Source: Oceanispirochaeta sp. M1
Lineage (GTDB): Bacteria > Spirochaetota > Spirochaetia > DSM-2461
Length of the DNA stretch: 64,000 bases
Reading direction: 5' to 3'
Assembly (NCBI RefSeq): GCF_003346715.1
Contig: NZ_QQPQ01000009.1
Location: 120,746 to 184,745, forward strand
This document shows, one piece after another, positions 42,372-51,321 of the stretch. The notes below the pieces were generated by a model that did not search any database, was not told the origin of the DNA, and worked only from the letters and a program-made list of their open reading frames with translations. A program made the position numbers and the translations under genes. Each line of letters starts with the position of its first letter. Positions within the stretch are counted from its first letter, which is position 1.

Positions 42372-43764
42372 ACCATGGAATAAGCAGCAGGAACAACTTA
42401 CAGGGATCTACCACTCTGAAGATCTTGAGCTGCAGCAGTCACGCTATAATGCACTTATTGAAAGATTCACGACCTGGCAGGGTAAGGGAGATTACCTGAT
42501 TGCCAGGGCTCCCGGCCGAGTCAATATTATCGGTGAACATACAGACTACAACCATTGTCCCGTACTCCCCTGCGCAGTGGACAGAGATATTATTGCAGTG
42601 TTTACCCCTCGAACTGACGGAAAAATAATAGTCGCTGATTTTATAGAAAAATACGGAGAGAGAGAGTTTCAGATTACAGGAGACCTCCCCCCTTTCCCCT
42701 CAGGAAATTGGGGAAATTATATAAAGGCAGCAATACAGGGACTCCATAGCGAAGGCGTTCTAGATCTCAATGATAAGGAGACTAAGGGATACTCCATGAT
42801 GATGCACAGCACCATTCCCGCTGCGGCTGGAATGAGCTCGTCATCGGCTATGGTGGTTTTATCCGCCATTGTGGCCCTTCATGTAAATGATAAAGAAGTG
42901 GCTCCCCTTGATCTTGCCGAAATGATGGCCCGGGCTGAACGTTATACGGGAACCCAGGGCGGTGGAATGGATCAGGCTGCCATCCTCCTGGGACATAAGG
43001 GGAGTGCCTTGAAGATAGACTTTGCCCCTCTCAAATGTGAAACAACCCCCTTTCCCGAGGACTACCAGATTCTCATAGCCCACTCAACAATTGAAGCGCC
43101 CAAAACCAAAGAAATTATGGATAAATACAACCGCCGCAGCATCGAGTGCCGTCTGGCAGCCGGGGTTATCAGCAGCTACGAACTGCAGAAAGGGAGAAAA
43201 AGCATAGCTTATCTGGGAGAATTGACTCCCGATTATCCATTTGCACAGGCTCTTAAAGATGAAGGCTACAGCAAATTGCAGCTTCAGGAGATCCTGAGTC
43301 TGGAAGAAGAAGAACTGAATAGCAAATACTGCCAGAGAAAAGACGGAACCATCTTCCCGGAACCTGAGGGCGGCTTTCTCCTCTTTAAAAGAGCATTTCA
43401 TGTAATCAGTGAGTGGAAGAGGGTGGAAGAATCTGCCCAGATGCTCAGAGAAGGAAAAATCAAGGAGCTGGGTGAGCTGATGTATGCCTCCCACGAAAGC
43501 TGCCGGGATAACCATGAAATCAGTTGCCGGGAGCTGGACCTGCTTGTTGAATGCGGAAAAGGTCTGGGAAGTCCGGGTTGCCGGCTTACGGGTGCCGGAT
43601 TTGGCGGATGTACGGTGCACATCAGCCATGAAAATGAATTAGACTCATACATTGACGGATTGAAGAATTGTTTCTATAAAGGGAATCTAGGTCTTAGTGA
43701 TGCCAGGGATTATCTCTTCTCGGTATATCCCTCCGAGGGAGCCCAGATTCTGAAGAAACTATAG
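42364..43764 (+). CDS. galK: Galactokinase
   Basis: GHMP-family kinase of 466 residues that phosphorylates galactose at C1. The signature ARAPGRVNIIGEHTDYNHCPVLPCAVD, the phosphate loop STIPAAAGMSSSSAM and the C-terminal GSPGCRLTGAGFGGCTVHI are all present. It is longer than most bacterial galactokinases (380-400), with an extra N-terminal 45 residues and an insertion near residues 280-330, resembling GalNAc kinase or eukaryote-type members; specificity for N-acetylgalactosamine should be considered, since nagA follows. ATG 42364 has AGAGGAAAG upstream; the frame's earlier ATG 42334 lies deep in the upstream gene. Confidence 0.88.
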   Translation: MYKPWNKQQEQLTGIYHSEDLELQQSRYNALIERFTTWQGKGDYLIARAPGRVNIIGEHTDYNHCPVLPCAVDRDIIAVFTPRTDGKIIVADFIEKYGEREFQITGDLPPFPSGNWGNYIKAAIQGLHSEGVLDLNDKETKGYSMMMHSTIPAAAGMSSSSAMVVLSAIVALHVNDKEVAPLDLAEMMARAERYTGTQGGGMDQAAILLGHKGSALKIDFAPLKCETTPFPEDYQILIAHSTIEAPKTKEIMDKYNRRSIECRLAAGVISSYELQKGRKSIAYLGELTPDYPFAQALKDEGYSKLQLQEILSLEEEELNSKYCQRKDGTIFPEPEGGFLLFKRAFHVISEWKRVEESAQMLREGKIKELGELMYASHESCRDNHEISCRELDLLVECGKGLGSPGCRLTGAGFGGCTVHISHENELDSYIDGLKNCFYKGNLGLSDARDYLFSVYPSEGAQILKKL

Positions 43765-43777
43765 GATAAAAAAAATT

Positions 43778-44947
43778 ATGACAGATATATGGCTGATAAA
43801 CGGAACCGTAATTACAGGATCATTCAGACAGGAAAAAGCCTGTGTGCAGATTTCTGATGGAAAGATTGAAGATGTAATAAGCCTTAAAAGGTTTGAGAAA
43901 AACTCCCGCCCTAACGACAGTCTCATCTATGATGTGAAGGGTGCTCATATCACTCCAGGATTCATCGACACACATATCCACGGTTTTGCAGGATATGGAA
44001 CAGAAGACGGAAATCCCGAGTCCATCCTGAGGATGTCGGAAGCTCTTGCACAATATGGTGTCACAGCCTTCTGCCCCACGGTCTACACACACACAGAGGC
44101 CCATATGATCAAGGCGCTGAAGGGTATCAGCAAGGCCATGGGAAAAGAGAAAGGTGCCCAGATCATGGGTATTCATATGGAGGGTCCTTTTATTTCTCCC
44201 CAGAGAACAGGAGCACAGAATGCCAGTGGCATACAGGAAGTTGATCTTGAGCTGATGGATAGACTCTACAAAGCCGCCGGTGGAAAAATCGTAAATATGA
44301 CCGTTGCCCCCGAACTGAAGGGGATGCGAAAACTGGCTCTCTACGGTATGAAAAAAGGGATAGTCCTGCAGGCCGGACATACAAATGCAGCCTATGAAAA
44401 CATGGTAGAGGGAATTCAAGCGGGAATACTCCACTCCACCCACTTCTTCAATGCCATGAGCCGCCTCCATCACAGAAACCCGGGAGCAGTGGGAGCCATC
44501 ATGATCCACCCCGAACTATCCTGTGAGGTCATCGCCGACGGTGAGCATGTCCATCCTGACCTTGTAAGACTACTTTTAAGAGATAAACCTGTTAACAAAG
44601 TGGTACTGGTCACAGACTGCCTTAAACCGACAGAACAGAAAGAGGGAGAACTCCTTGCAAACGGAGAGCCGGTGCGTCTGGAAAACGGTGTATTTATGAA
44701 AAATGAGGAGACTCTGGCGGGTTCCTCTCTGACCATGATAAAGGGAATTCAGAATCTGATATCCTGGAGAGTGCCGGAAGAGCAGGCCATACTGATGGCC
44801 AGTGCAAATCCTGCCCAGATCATGGGGTTCCAGAAAAAGGGAGCCCTGATCCCCAGCTACGATGCAGATATAGCGGTCTTTGACAGCCAGTTCAATGTGC
44901 TTCTGACTATGGTGGGCGGAAAGATTCTCAAAAACATGATTTCATAA
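43778..44947 (+). CDS. nagA: N-acetylglucosamine-6-phosphate deacetylase
   Basis: Metal-dependent amidohydrolase of 389 residues turning GlcNAc-6-P into glucosamine-6-P and acetate. Motifs: TPGFIDTHIHGFAGYGTEDG (HxH metal site), GIHMEGPFISPQRTGAQN (metal Glu), GHTNAAYENM, STHFFNAMSRLHHRNPG, and the catalytic aspartate LVTDCLKPTE. It lies 13 bp behind galK in the same operon. It would also process the MurQ product, linking the two amino-sugar loci. No nagB is seen in the window. Confidence 0.92.
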   Translation: MTDIWLINGTVITGSFRQEKACVQISDGKIEDVISLKRFEKNSRPNDSLIYDVKGAHITPGFIDTHIHGFAGYGTEDGNPESILRMSEALAQYGVTAFCPTVYTHTEAHMIKALKGISKAMGKEKGAQIMGIHMEGPFISPQRTGAQNASGIQEVDLELMDRLYKAAGGKIVNMTVAPELKGMRKLALYGMKKGIVLQAGHTNAAYENMVEGIQAGILHSTHFFNAMSRLHHRNPGAVGAIMIHPELSCEVIADGEHVHPDLVRLLLRDKPVNKVVLVTDCLKPTEQKEGELLANGEPVRLENGVFMKNEETLAGSSLTMIKGIQNLISWRVPEEQAILMASANPAQIMGFQKKGALIPSYDADIAVFDSQFNVLLTMVGGKILKNMIS

Positions 44948-44951
44948 GGTT

Positions 44952-45902
44952 TTAGAGCTGCTCTTTCACCTGCTCGACTTCGGCCACTTCTGTGTCTGCG
45001 TAGTATTCAGACTTCAGCTTTACCGAAGAGGCATAGGCGCTGGGGGTCATCCCCACTATTTTCTTGAAGAGTTTTGAGAAATAGTGAATGGATGAAAAGT
45101 TCAGTATATAGGATATCTGAGTGAAATTATTTGATCCTTCCCTGATGAGCTGCTTCGCCTTCTCCATCTTAAGCCGTTTGTAATATTCCATGACACTACG
45201 GCCTGTCCGTCTCTTGAAAACATTATGGAGATAGGATCGGCTGTAGCCTACATCCCGGCATAATTCTTCCATTGAGATCTGATTATCCAGATTATCCATC
45301 AAGTAATTTACGACCTTGTTAAATACCTTCTCTCTGGTTTTCTGCTCTATTGTATTGGTCAAATTATTAGGGATGGAGACCGTGGCATCCTGCCTCATCA
45401 ACCTGATTAAAAATTCCTCTGTATAGATTTTTATAAGCTGCTCACAACCGAAACTCTGATCCTCTCTCCTCTCCAGGGCTTTGAGCCCGGGATCTTCCAG
45501 ATGGGAGTCAAAAGCCTGCTGGGCTTCATAGACAATCCGCCCCAGAAGGTTCCGTTCAGCCTCTTTAATTCGAAGTATTTTACCTGCAAACCAGGCCATT
45601 GAGGGATTGGTACATTCAAAAGAGAGGACCACCAGATTAGGAGCTGTTTTTCCGTTTGCCCAGAGGCTGTGAAACTCTCCGGGAGTATGAAAAATGATGT
45701 CACCTTTGAAGAGGGTATGCCGCGTTTCACCGGCTAAAACTTCAACCACTCCCATGTCCACATAGAGGAGTTCCCAGAAGTCATGAGACTCTCCGGCAAA
45801 GTGAAAATCCTTGGAATATTCAAAATAGTGGATTGTAAAAATTTTATCTATTGAAAAGACTTCTTTTATACTTGTGCCCACATAAAGCTTACTTGCATCC
45901 AT
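44952..45902 (-). CDS. AraC-family regulator of the gal/HexNAc importer
   Basis: Regulator of 316 residues with an N-terminal cupin (HYFEYSKDFHFAGESHDFWELLYVDMGVVEV; FHTPGEFHSLWAN), a middle helical region and the AraC DNA-binding domain (MEELCRDVGYSRSYLHNVFKRRTGRSVMEYYKRLKMEKAKQLIREG; FSSIHYFSKLFKKIVGMTPSAYASS). ATG 45902 is preferred over the upstream TTG because a perfect TATAAT ends 6 nt before it. It is divergent from the binding-protein gene and converges with nagA. Two direct repeats in the shared upstream region are its likely sites. Confidence 0.87.
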   Translation of the reverse strand: MDASKLYVGTSIKEVFSIDKIFTIHYFEYSKDFHFAGESHDFWELLYVDMGVVEVLAGETRHTLFKGDIIFHTPGEFHSLWANGKTAPNLVVLSFECTNPSMAWFAGKILRIKEAERNLLGRIVYEAQQAFDSHLEDPGLKALERREDQSFGCEQLIKIYTEEFLIRLMRQDATVSIPNNLTNTIEQKTREKVFNKVVNYLMDNLDNQISMEELCRDVGYSRSYLHNVFKRRTGRSVMEYYKRLKMEKAKQLIREGSNNFTQISYILNFSSIHYFSKLFKKIVGMTPSAYASSVKLKSEYYADTEVAEVEQVKEQL

Positions 45903-45908
45903 TTGTCC

Positions 45909-45989
45909 ATTATAGTGGTGATTTAAACAACATGTAAACAAATAATGTCAACAATCAAACAAACAGAGCGGAAAAACCTGTGCTAGAAT
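45909..45989. promoter_or_regulatory. Divergent AraC/importer promoter region with direct-repeat operators
   Basis: Minus strand promoter: TTACAT (45937-45932), 17 nt, TATAAT (45914-45909), 6 nt before the regulator's ATG, so leaderless. Direct repeats CAACATGTAAACAAA (45928-45942) and CAACAATCAAACAAA (45949-45963) match in 12 of 15 positions at a 21-bp interval, the layout of AraC-family sites. The importer promoter has an extended -10 (TGCTAGAAT, hexamer 45984-45989) and a poor -35 (45961-45966) touching the second repeat, as in activator-dependent promoters. The first repeat covers the regulator's own -35. Confidence 0.6.
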
Positions 45990-46011
45990 TATGGAAACTA
46001 AGGAGTAATAT

Positions 46012-47298
46012 ATGAAAAAATCAATCGGTTTTTTACTGTCGATCTTAATGATTCTGGCAGTCTTTTCAACGCCTCTGTCCGCCGCCGGACAGCAGGATTC
46101 CAACCCGGATGCCAAAGAGCTGGTCTACTGGTCAATGTGGAATGAAACAGAACCTCAGGCCATGGTATTAAAAGACGCAATAAAGGAATTTGAAAAATCA
46201 AATCCAGACGTAAAAGTCACCATTCAGTGGAATGGAAGAGAGATCAGAAAAACACTGCAGCCTGCTCTCGACGCCGGTACTGAAATTGACATATGGGATG
46301 AAGACCTGGAAAGAATTGTTAAGACATGGCAGCCCTATGCTCTGAAACTTGATGACTACTACGGACAGAGCTATCCCTCTACAAACGGCAAATCTTTTGA
46401 AGATACTGTAATGAAATCTCTACAGGCCCATCTGAAAACTTTGTCTACAGACAAGGGTCTCTATGCAGTTCCTTACCAGCCCTATGTAGTCTCTGTATTC
46501 TATAATAAAGATCACTTTGATAAAGCCGGTATTACATCCACTCCTACAAACTGGGATGAGTTCCTGGCAGTATGCAGCAAACTGAAAGCCGCCGGATTTA
46601 CTCCTGTAACCATTGATGATGCCTATATGGATCTTCCTCTTGGTATGCACCTGAACAGAAAGTTCGGAAATCCCGATGCTGTTGAAGCACTTGTTAAAGA
46701 CAGAAGCGGAAAACTCTGGGACGATCCCAAAGTACTTGAAACAGCAAAAGAATTTGAAGCTCTTGCCAAGGGCGGTTATATGTCAGAACAAGTTGCAACA
46801 AACAAATGGCCTGCCGGTCAGCAGGAAGTGGCAACAGATCAGGTATCTATCTACTTCCTCAACGGAACATGGCTCCCCAACGAAGTCATGGGAACAACCG
46901 GACCCGACTTCAAATGGGGTCAGTTTGCCTATCCTGCAGTACCCAACGGAGCAGGAGCAGGAGCCGGTACTTTCGGTGCCCAGGGATTTCAGATCAACAA
47001 AGACTGCGCAGCACCCGATGCAGCCTTCGCACTGGCTGCCCACCTGACTTCAGGAAAATGGGACCAGGAACTGTCTGCCAATACATTTGGTGCACCCATG
47101 GACACAAGCATGGAATGGCCCGTACAGATCAAGGAAAGTGCCGCAATCTTTGCAAGCCTTAAATCCTTCGTACCCTGGAGCGGTGGTCTTGCTGCCGATC
47201 CCGATGCATTTCCTATTGTAAAGGCTGAGTTTACAAGACTCCTGGCCGGACAGGTCACTGCTGAAGAGTTTATAGCTAACATCAAATCCAATCTTTAA
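46012..47298 (+). CDS. ABC sugar importer, solute-binding protein (family 1), gal/HexNAc locus
   Basis: Exported binding protein of 428 residues. The signal peptide ends at about LSAA|GQQDS with no lipobox cysteine. Mature sequence fits the family-1 fold (LVYWSMWNETEPQAMVLKDAIKEFEKSNPDVKVTIQWNG; VPYQPYVVSVFYNKDHFDKAGI; WDEFLAVCSKLKAAGFTPV). AAGGAG precedes the ATG. Together with two permeases and the AraC regulator it forms an importer for a galactose- or HexNAc-containing oligosaccharide; the ligand is inferred only from neighbouring galK and nagA. Confidence 0.88.
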   Translation: MKKSIGFLLSILMILAVFSTPLSAAGQQDSNPDAKELVYWSMWNETEPQAMVLKDAIKEFEKSNPDVKVTIQWNGREIRKTLQPALDAGTEIDIWDEDLERIVKTWQPYALKLDDYYGQSYPSTNGKSFEDTVMKSLQAHLKTLSTDKGLYAVPYQPYVVSVFYNKDHFDKAGITSTPTNWDEFLAVCSKLKAAGFTPVTIDDAYMDLPLGMHLNRKFGNPDAVEALVKDRSGKLWDDPKVLETAKEFEALAKGGYMSEQVATNKWPAGQQEVATDQVSIYFLNGTWLPNEVMGTTGPDFKWGQFAYPAVPNGAGAGAGTFGAQGFQINKDCAAPDAAFALAAHLTSGKWDQELSANTFGAPMDTSMEWPVQIKESAAIFASLKSFVPWSGGLAADPDAFPIVKAEFTRLLAGQVTAEEFIANIKSNL

Positions 47299-47322
47299 TA
47301 AGAGACTGGTTCAGACTATTAT

Positions 47323-47350
47323 TCGGGGCATCCCATACGGGGTGTCCCGA
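47323..47350 (+). promoter_or_regulatory. Strong intercistronic hairpin after the binding-protein gene
   Basis: TCGGGGCATCCC and GGGGTGTCCCGA form a 12-bp stem (two G-T pairs) around ATAC. No T run follows, so it likely stabilises the upstream mRNA end rather than stopping transcription, raising binding protein over permease. Confidence 0.65.
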
Positions 47351-47375
47351 CTTATCTAATAACAGGAAATAAAAT

Positions 47376-48290
47376 ATGAAACAAAGTAAATCCATGATGG
47401 TTCTCTTCCTGACACCGGCACTAGTGACATTTGCCACCGTCTTTATCTATCCAATCATCAGAACAGTATTTATGAGCTTCTACTATGTAAAAACAGTGAC
47501 CGACAGTTTCGGTAAATGGGAATTTGTGGGTTTTGGCAATTATGGAAAGCTCATGGCAAGCAGTATGTTTATCCAGTCCCTTAAAAACCTGGGGAATATC
47601 TGGCTCTGGGGAGGAATCGGAGTATTCCTGATAGCCATACTTTTTTCTATGATTTTAACTTCCGGCGTAAAAGGTAAATCCTTCTACAGAGCAGCCATCT
47701 ACCTGCCCAATGTTGTATCGGCGATAGCCATGGCCACAATGTGGATTCAGTATGCCTTCAACAGTAAGTACGGACTATTTTTCCAGTTCTTCTCATTTCT
47801 TGGTATGGATAATGCGGCCGCCTTCCAATGGACCAGTCCTGATAACCAGTTCTATGCAATGCTTATTGCCTATTCTTTCGGTATGGTAGGATACTATGTT
47901 CTTATCTTTATGGCGGGGATCGAAAAGATCCCTTCTGATTATTATGAAGCCGCTAAGCTGGAGGGAGCAAACATGTTCCATCAGTTTCGCCATATCACCA
48001 TTCCCCTGATGACGGATGTATTTAGAACCAGCATCGTCATGTGGTCCATATCTACTGTAGCCTTCTTTATCTGGTCTCAGGTCTTCTCTCCCCTGGATCC
48101 GGATGTGGGAACCATCGTCCCCATGGTCTATATGTACAACCTTGTCTTCGGGAGAAACCTGACTCTCACAGATCCGACTCTGCTGAACGCGGGGGCCGGG
48201 GCCGCTGTGGGGGTTCTGATGACTCTTCTTGTTCTCCTTACATTCTCAATGGTGAATCTGGTTTTTCGCGATAAGAAACTGGAATTTTAG
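47376..48290 (+). CDS. ABC sugar importer permease 1, gal/HexNAc locus
   Basis: Inner-membrane permease of 304 residues, MalF/UgpA type, with six hydrophobic segments. The EAA coupling loop is PSDYYEAAKLEGANMFHQFRHITIPLM. AACAGGAAA precedes the ATG. No ATPase gene is linked, as in the MurNAc-locus importer, which suggests one shared ATPase encoded elsewhere. Confidence 0.9.
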   Translation: MKQSKSMMVLFLTPALVTFATVFIYPIIRTVFMSFYYVKTVTDSFGKWEFVGFGNYGKLMASSMFIQSLKNLGNIWLWGGIGVFLIAILFSMILTSGVKGKSFYRAAIYLPNVVSAIAMATMWIQYAFNSKYGLFFQFFSFLGMDNAAAFQWTSPDNQFYAMLIAYSFGMVGYYVLIFMAGIEKIPSDYYEAAKLEGANMFHQFRHITIPLMTDVFRTSIVMWSISTVAFFIWSQVFSPLDPDVGTIVPMVYMYNLVFGRNLTLTDPTLLNAGAGAAVGVLMTLLVLLTFSMVNLVFRDKKLEF

Positions 48291-48301
48291 GAGCTGATGC
48301 A

Positions 48302-49141
48302 ATGAAACTATTCAACAAAAATACTATTAAAAAGATTCCCTCCTACGGAATACTATCCTTATGGGTGCTGTTTACAGCTGTCCTGATCGGTTGGATCATG
48401 ATTGCCTCCCTCTCTACAACAAGGGAGATCTTTACGAATACCCTCCTTAAGTCGGGAGTCCATTTCAGTAACTATACAAAGGCACTGATCAACCATAATG
48501 TGGGTCAGTATTTCCTGAACAGCTTGCTTTACACCTTCTCTGCAGGCTTCTCAATCCTCATTATTTCGGCGCCCTGTGCCTATGTTCTTGCCCGCTTTGA
48601 ATTCAAGGGCAACAAATTGATTCAGAATCTTTTTGTCGGATCACTTGGCGTACCTATAATCATGATAATCCTCCCCCTCTTCGCCCTTGCCTCACAGCTG
48701 AGGATGACCAATTCAAGGATTTTGCTGATTATACTCTATATCTGTATAACCACTCCCTTCACGGTCTTTTTCCTTCTCAGTTTTTTCAAGACACTCTCCA
48801 CATCCTTCGAGGAAGCTGCAGCCATCGATGGCTGCAGCCCCATCAGGACCTTTTGGACCATTATGTTTCCATTGGCCCAACCCGGCCTGATTACAGTGGG
48901 AATCTTTAATTTCATTGCACTTTGGAATGAATACTTCATTGCCCTTGTTTTTGCCAATACTTCAGAGCAGAGACCACTGGCTGTCGGTCTAATGACCATG
49001 ATACAGTCCATGCGCTACACGGGAGACTGGGCCGGAATGTTCGCAGCAGTAGTAATTGTATTTGTCCCTACTTTTCTTCTATATATATTCCTTTCTGAGA
49101 AAATCATCGCCGGAGTTACCGGAGGAGCAATTAAAGGATGA
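48302..49141 (+). CDS. ABC sugar importer permease 2, gal/HexNAc locus
   Basis: Inner-membrane permease of 279 residues, MalG/UgpE type, with six hydrophobic segments and the EAA loop SFEEAAAIDGCSPIRTFWTIMFPLAQPG. It ends in the common SEKIIAGVTGGAIKG tail. AGGAG lies 8 nt before the ATG. Its stop overlaps the DUF5107 gene as ATGA, so that protein is part of the same transport operon. Confidence 0.9.
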   Translation: MKLFNKNTIKKIPSYGILSLWVLFTAVLIGWIMIASLSTTREIFTNTLLKSGVHFSNYTKALINHNVGQYFLNSLLYTFSAGFSILIISAPCAYVLARFEFKGNKLIQNLFVGSLGVPIIMIILPLFALASQLRMTNSRILLIILYICITTPFTVFFLLSFFKTLSTSFEEAAAIDGCSPIRTFWTIMFPLAQPGLITVGIFNFIALWNEYFIALVFANTSEQRPLAVGLMTMIQSMRYTGDWAGMFAAVVIVFVPTFLLYIFLSEKIIAGVTGGAIKG

Positions 49142-51174
49142 TCTGTGTAGAGAAACTGAAGATTTCCGGAGTTCTACCGGAAATTGAGAACCCCCTTCCC
49201 CGCTTCAAAGCTGTGAATAGAGAACATCCGGTTCAACACGATGAAAGCTTTAAGGAAGAGGACAGAGAACTCTTTGGCTATGAAACCGGCTACAGGGTAC
49301 TCCCCTATCTGATGCAGGACAGCTATTCCAGAAAAAGAAAAGAGCTTCAGATGGACACTGTCATTCTTGAGAATGAGAACTTGAAGGCTCAATTTCTCCC
49401 CTCCATGGGAGGACGTCTTCTCTCTCTTTACGACAAAATACTGGAGAAAGAACTCCTCTTCAAAAATCCGGTTTTTCAACCGGCCAATCTGGCTACACGT
49501 GATGCCTGGTTCTCCGGAGGAATAGAGTGGAATATAGGGATCTATGGTCACAGTCCTCTGACATGTTCTCCACTGTTTTTTGCCAGGGTAATTGATAATG
49601 AGGGAAATGAATTCCTGAGAGCCTGGGAGTATGAGAGGGCCAGAAAAATCTACTTTTCCCTGGACTTTCATCTTCCTCCAGGAGCATCGGAACTGGCGGT
49701 TCATGTCAGGATTGTCAACAATAACAGCAAAGAGGTCCCCATGTACTGGTGGACCAATATTGCATTGCCTGAAACAAAGGAGACCAGAATTTTTTCTGAA
49801 TCCGATGAAGTTCTCTATATCAAACCCGAGTTCAACGAAAAAGAAAATACCGCGAATCACTTTGGAAGATCTACCCTGCAGGACATGCCCTCACTCCCCG
49901 GAAAAGACGGGAGCTACCCCGGAAACTTTGAGTTTTCCAGTGAGTATTTCTTCCAGACCTCCAGGGACTGCAGCAGCCCCTGGGAGGCGGCCCTCCAGGG
50001 GGATGAAACCCTCTTCTATGAACGTTCCACAGATCTTTTGCGATACAGAAAGATGTTCTGCTGGGGCATGCAGAGAGGCGGACGCCACTGGTGTGATTAT
50101 CTCTCTGTACCCGGAGAGGGTGACTATGTAGAGATCCAGGGAGGGATGGCCCCCACCCAGGTCCATGGAATGAAAATGCCGGCTGAGAGCAGCTGGACAT
50201 TCACTCAGTATTTCTCTGCCCTGGATGCGTCAGGAACAGATCTGAAGGGCTCCTGGACTGAAGCAAGAGACAAGGCAAGAGATCTGATATCAGGCCGCCT
50301 GGATGAAGAAAGGGTCCTTACGGGTCATCAATCCTTCAGCGTACTGGAAGAAAATAAAATTGAAGAAATTCTTTATTTCGGCTCAGGCTGGGGTGCTCTG
50401 CAGCAGCTGAAAGAGGAAAAGGAGGGGCTGAAGAAAAGCAGCCCTGCTGGGATGGAATTTCCTCTCTCCTCTCTCAGGGAGGAACAGGCTATCTGGGTTG
50501 AACTTCTTAACAGCCGCAGCTTCTCTAAATTGGAGAATTACAGCTTTCCCCTCTCCTACATGGTAGATCCGGAATGGAAAGATACTCTGCAGAATGCCTG
50601 TAGTGATGATGAGGTGAATCCATGGCCCCTGATAATGCTGGGAGTCCTCCTTTATGAACAGGATGAAAAAGAGGGGGCCCTGAAATTATGGAAACAGTCT
50701 TTAAACCATTATCCCACTGCCCTGGCCTATCGAAATATTGCTGCAGCTGAATCTGAGAAATGTGATTTCACAGCCGCGGAAGAATCATACCTTAATGCCT
50801 ACAGAATAATGGATGGAAAGCCCGGCAGACCACTCTGTGAAGAGATTCTGAAACTCTATATAAAAACCGAAGAGTATAAAAAAGCATGGACCTTCTATTC
50901 AAACCTGGATACCCTACTGGCTCTGGAAGAGAGGCTGATCTCTCTGGCAGCCATAGCTGCATACGAAACGGCGCATTTCGAGTTCCTTGAAAAGATATTT
51001 CATATGGATTTTGCTTCCGTACGGGAAGGTGAAACCAGAATGATGGACCTGTGGGTTGGGTATTCTGCTCAGAGGCTGGCACATGTCAGGAATACTCCAG
51101 TTGATTCACGGCTCATGGACGAGGCAAAACGCTGTTGTCCTCCTCCTCAGGGAATCGATTTCAGAATGATCTGA
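49138..51174 (+). CDS. DUF5107 protein with C-terminal TPR-like repeats
   Basis: Large protein of 678 residues without signal peptide, hence probably cytoplasmic. Residues 50-380 form a DUF5107 domain of galactose-mutarotase-like beta fold (LENENLKAQFLPSMGGRLLSLYDKILEKELLFKNPVFQPANLATRDAWFSGGIEWNIGIYGHSP; VHVRIVNNNSKEVPMYWWTNIALPETKETRIF; YVEIQGGMAPTQVHGMKMP). Residues 490-640 look like helical TPR repeats (GVLLYEQDEKEGALKLWKQSLNHYPTALAYRNIAAAESEKCDFTAAEESYLNAYRI). Coupled to a sugar importer and near galK and nagA, and with no other glycosidase in the locus, it is the best candidate for cutting the imported glycan. That activity is inferred, not recognised from a catalytic motif. Confidence 0.8.
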   Translation: MICVEKLKISGVLPEIENPLPRFKAVNREHPVQHDESFKEEDRELFGYETGYRVLPYLMQDSYSRKRKELQMDTVILENENLKAQFLPSMGGRLLSLYDKILEKELLFKNPVFQPANLATRDAWFSGGIEWNIGIYGHSPLTCSPLFFARVIDNEGNEFLRAWEYERARKIYFSLDFHLPPGASELAVHVRIVNNNSKEVPMYWWTNIALPETKETRIFSESDEVLYIKPEFNEKENTANHFGRSTLQDMPSLPGKDGSYPGNFEFSSEYFFQTSRDCSSPWEAALQGDETLFYERSTDLLRYRKMFCWGMQRGGRHWCDYLSVPGEGDYVEIQGGMAPTQVHGMKMPAESSWTFTQYFSALDASGTDLKGSWTEARDKARDLISGRLDEERVLTGHQSFSVLEENKIEEILYFGSGWGALQQLKEEKEGLKKSSPAGMEFPLSSLREEQAIWVELLNSRSFSKLENYSFPLSYMVDPEWKDTLQNACSDDEVNPWPLIMLGVLLYEQDEKEGALKLWKQSLNHYPTALAYRNIAAAESEKCDFTAAEESYLNAYRIMDGKPGRPLCEEILKLYIKTEEYKKAWTFYSNLDTLLALEERLISLAAIAAYETAHFEFLEKIFHMDFASVREGETRMMDLWVGYSAQRLAHVRNTPVDSRLMDEAKRCCPPPQGIDFRMI

Positions 51175-51236
51175 TTCCATCCAATTAGGTCTGGACCGTT
51201 CTGTAAATTCAATCTCGTGGCCCCCAGTAAACCGAT

Positions 51237-51261
51237 TAGACCATCACTTAAAGATGGTCTA
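51237..51261. repeat. 9-bp inverted repeat before the metallo-hydrolase gene
   Basis: TAGACCATC and GATGGTCTA with a 7-nt loop lie in the 147-bp gap 51175-51321. Further GGACC/GGTCC motifs stand on both sides (GGTCTGGACC near 51188, GGACCTGGTCC near 51283). No T run follows; terminator, operator and leader structure all remain possible. Confidence 0.4.
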
Positions 51262-51321
51262 TAATGCATGATGTGCTGGGATGGACCTGGTCCGATTGAT
51301 TAAAAACTTAAGGAGAACCCC

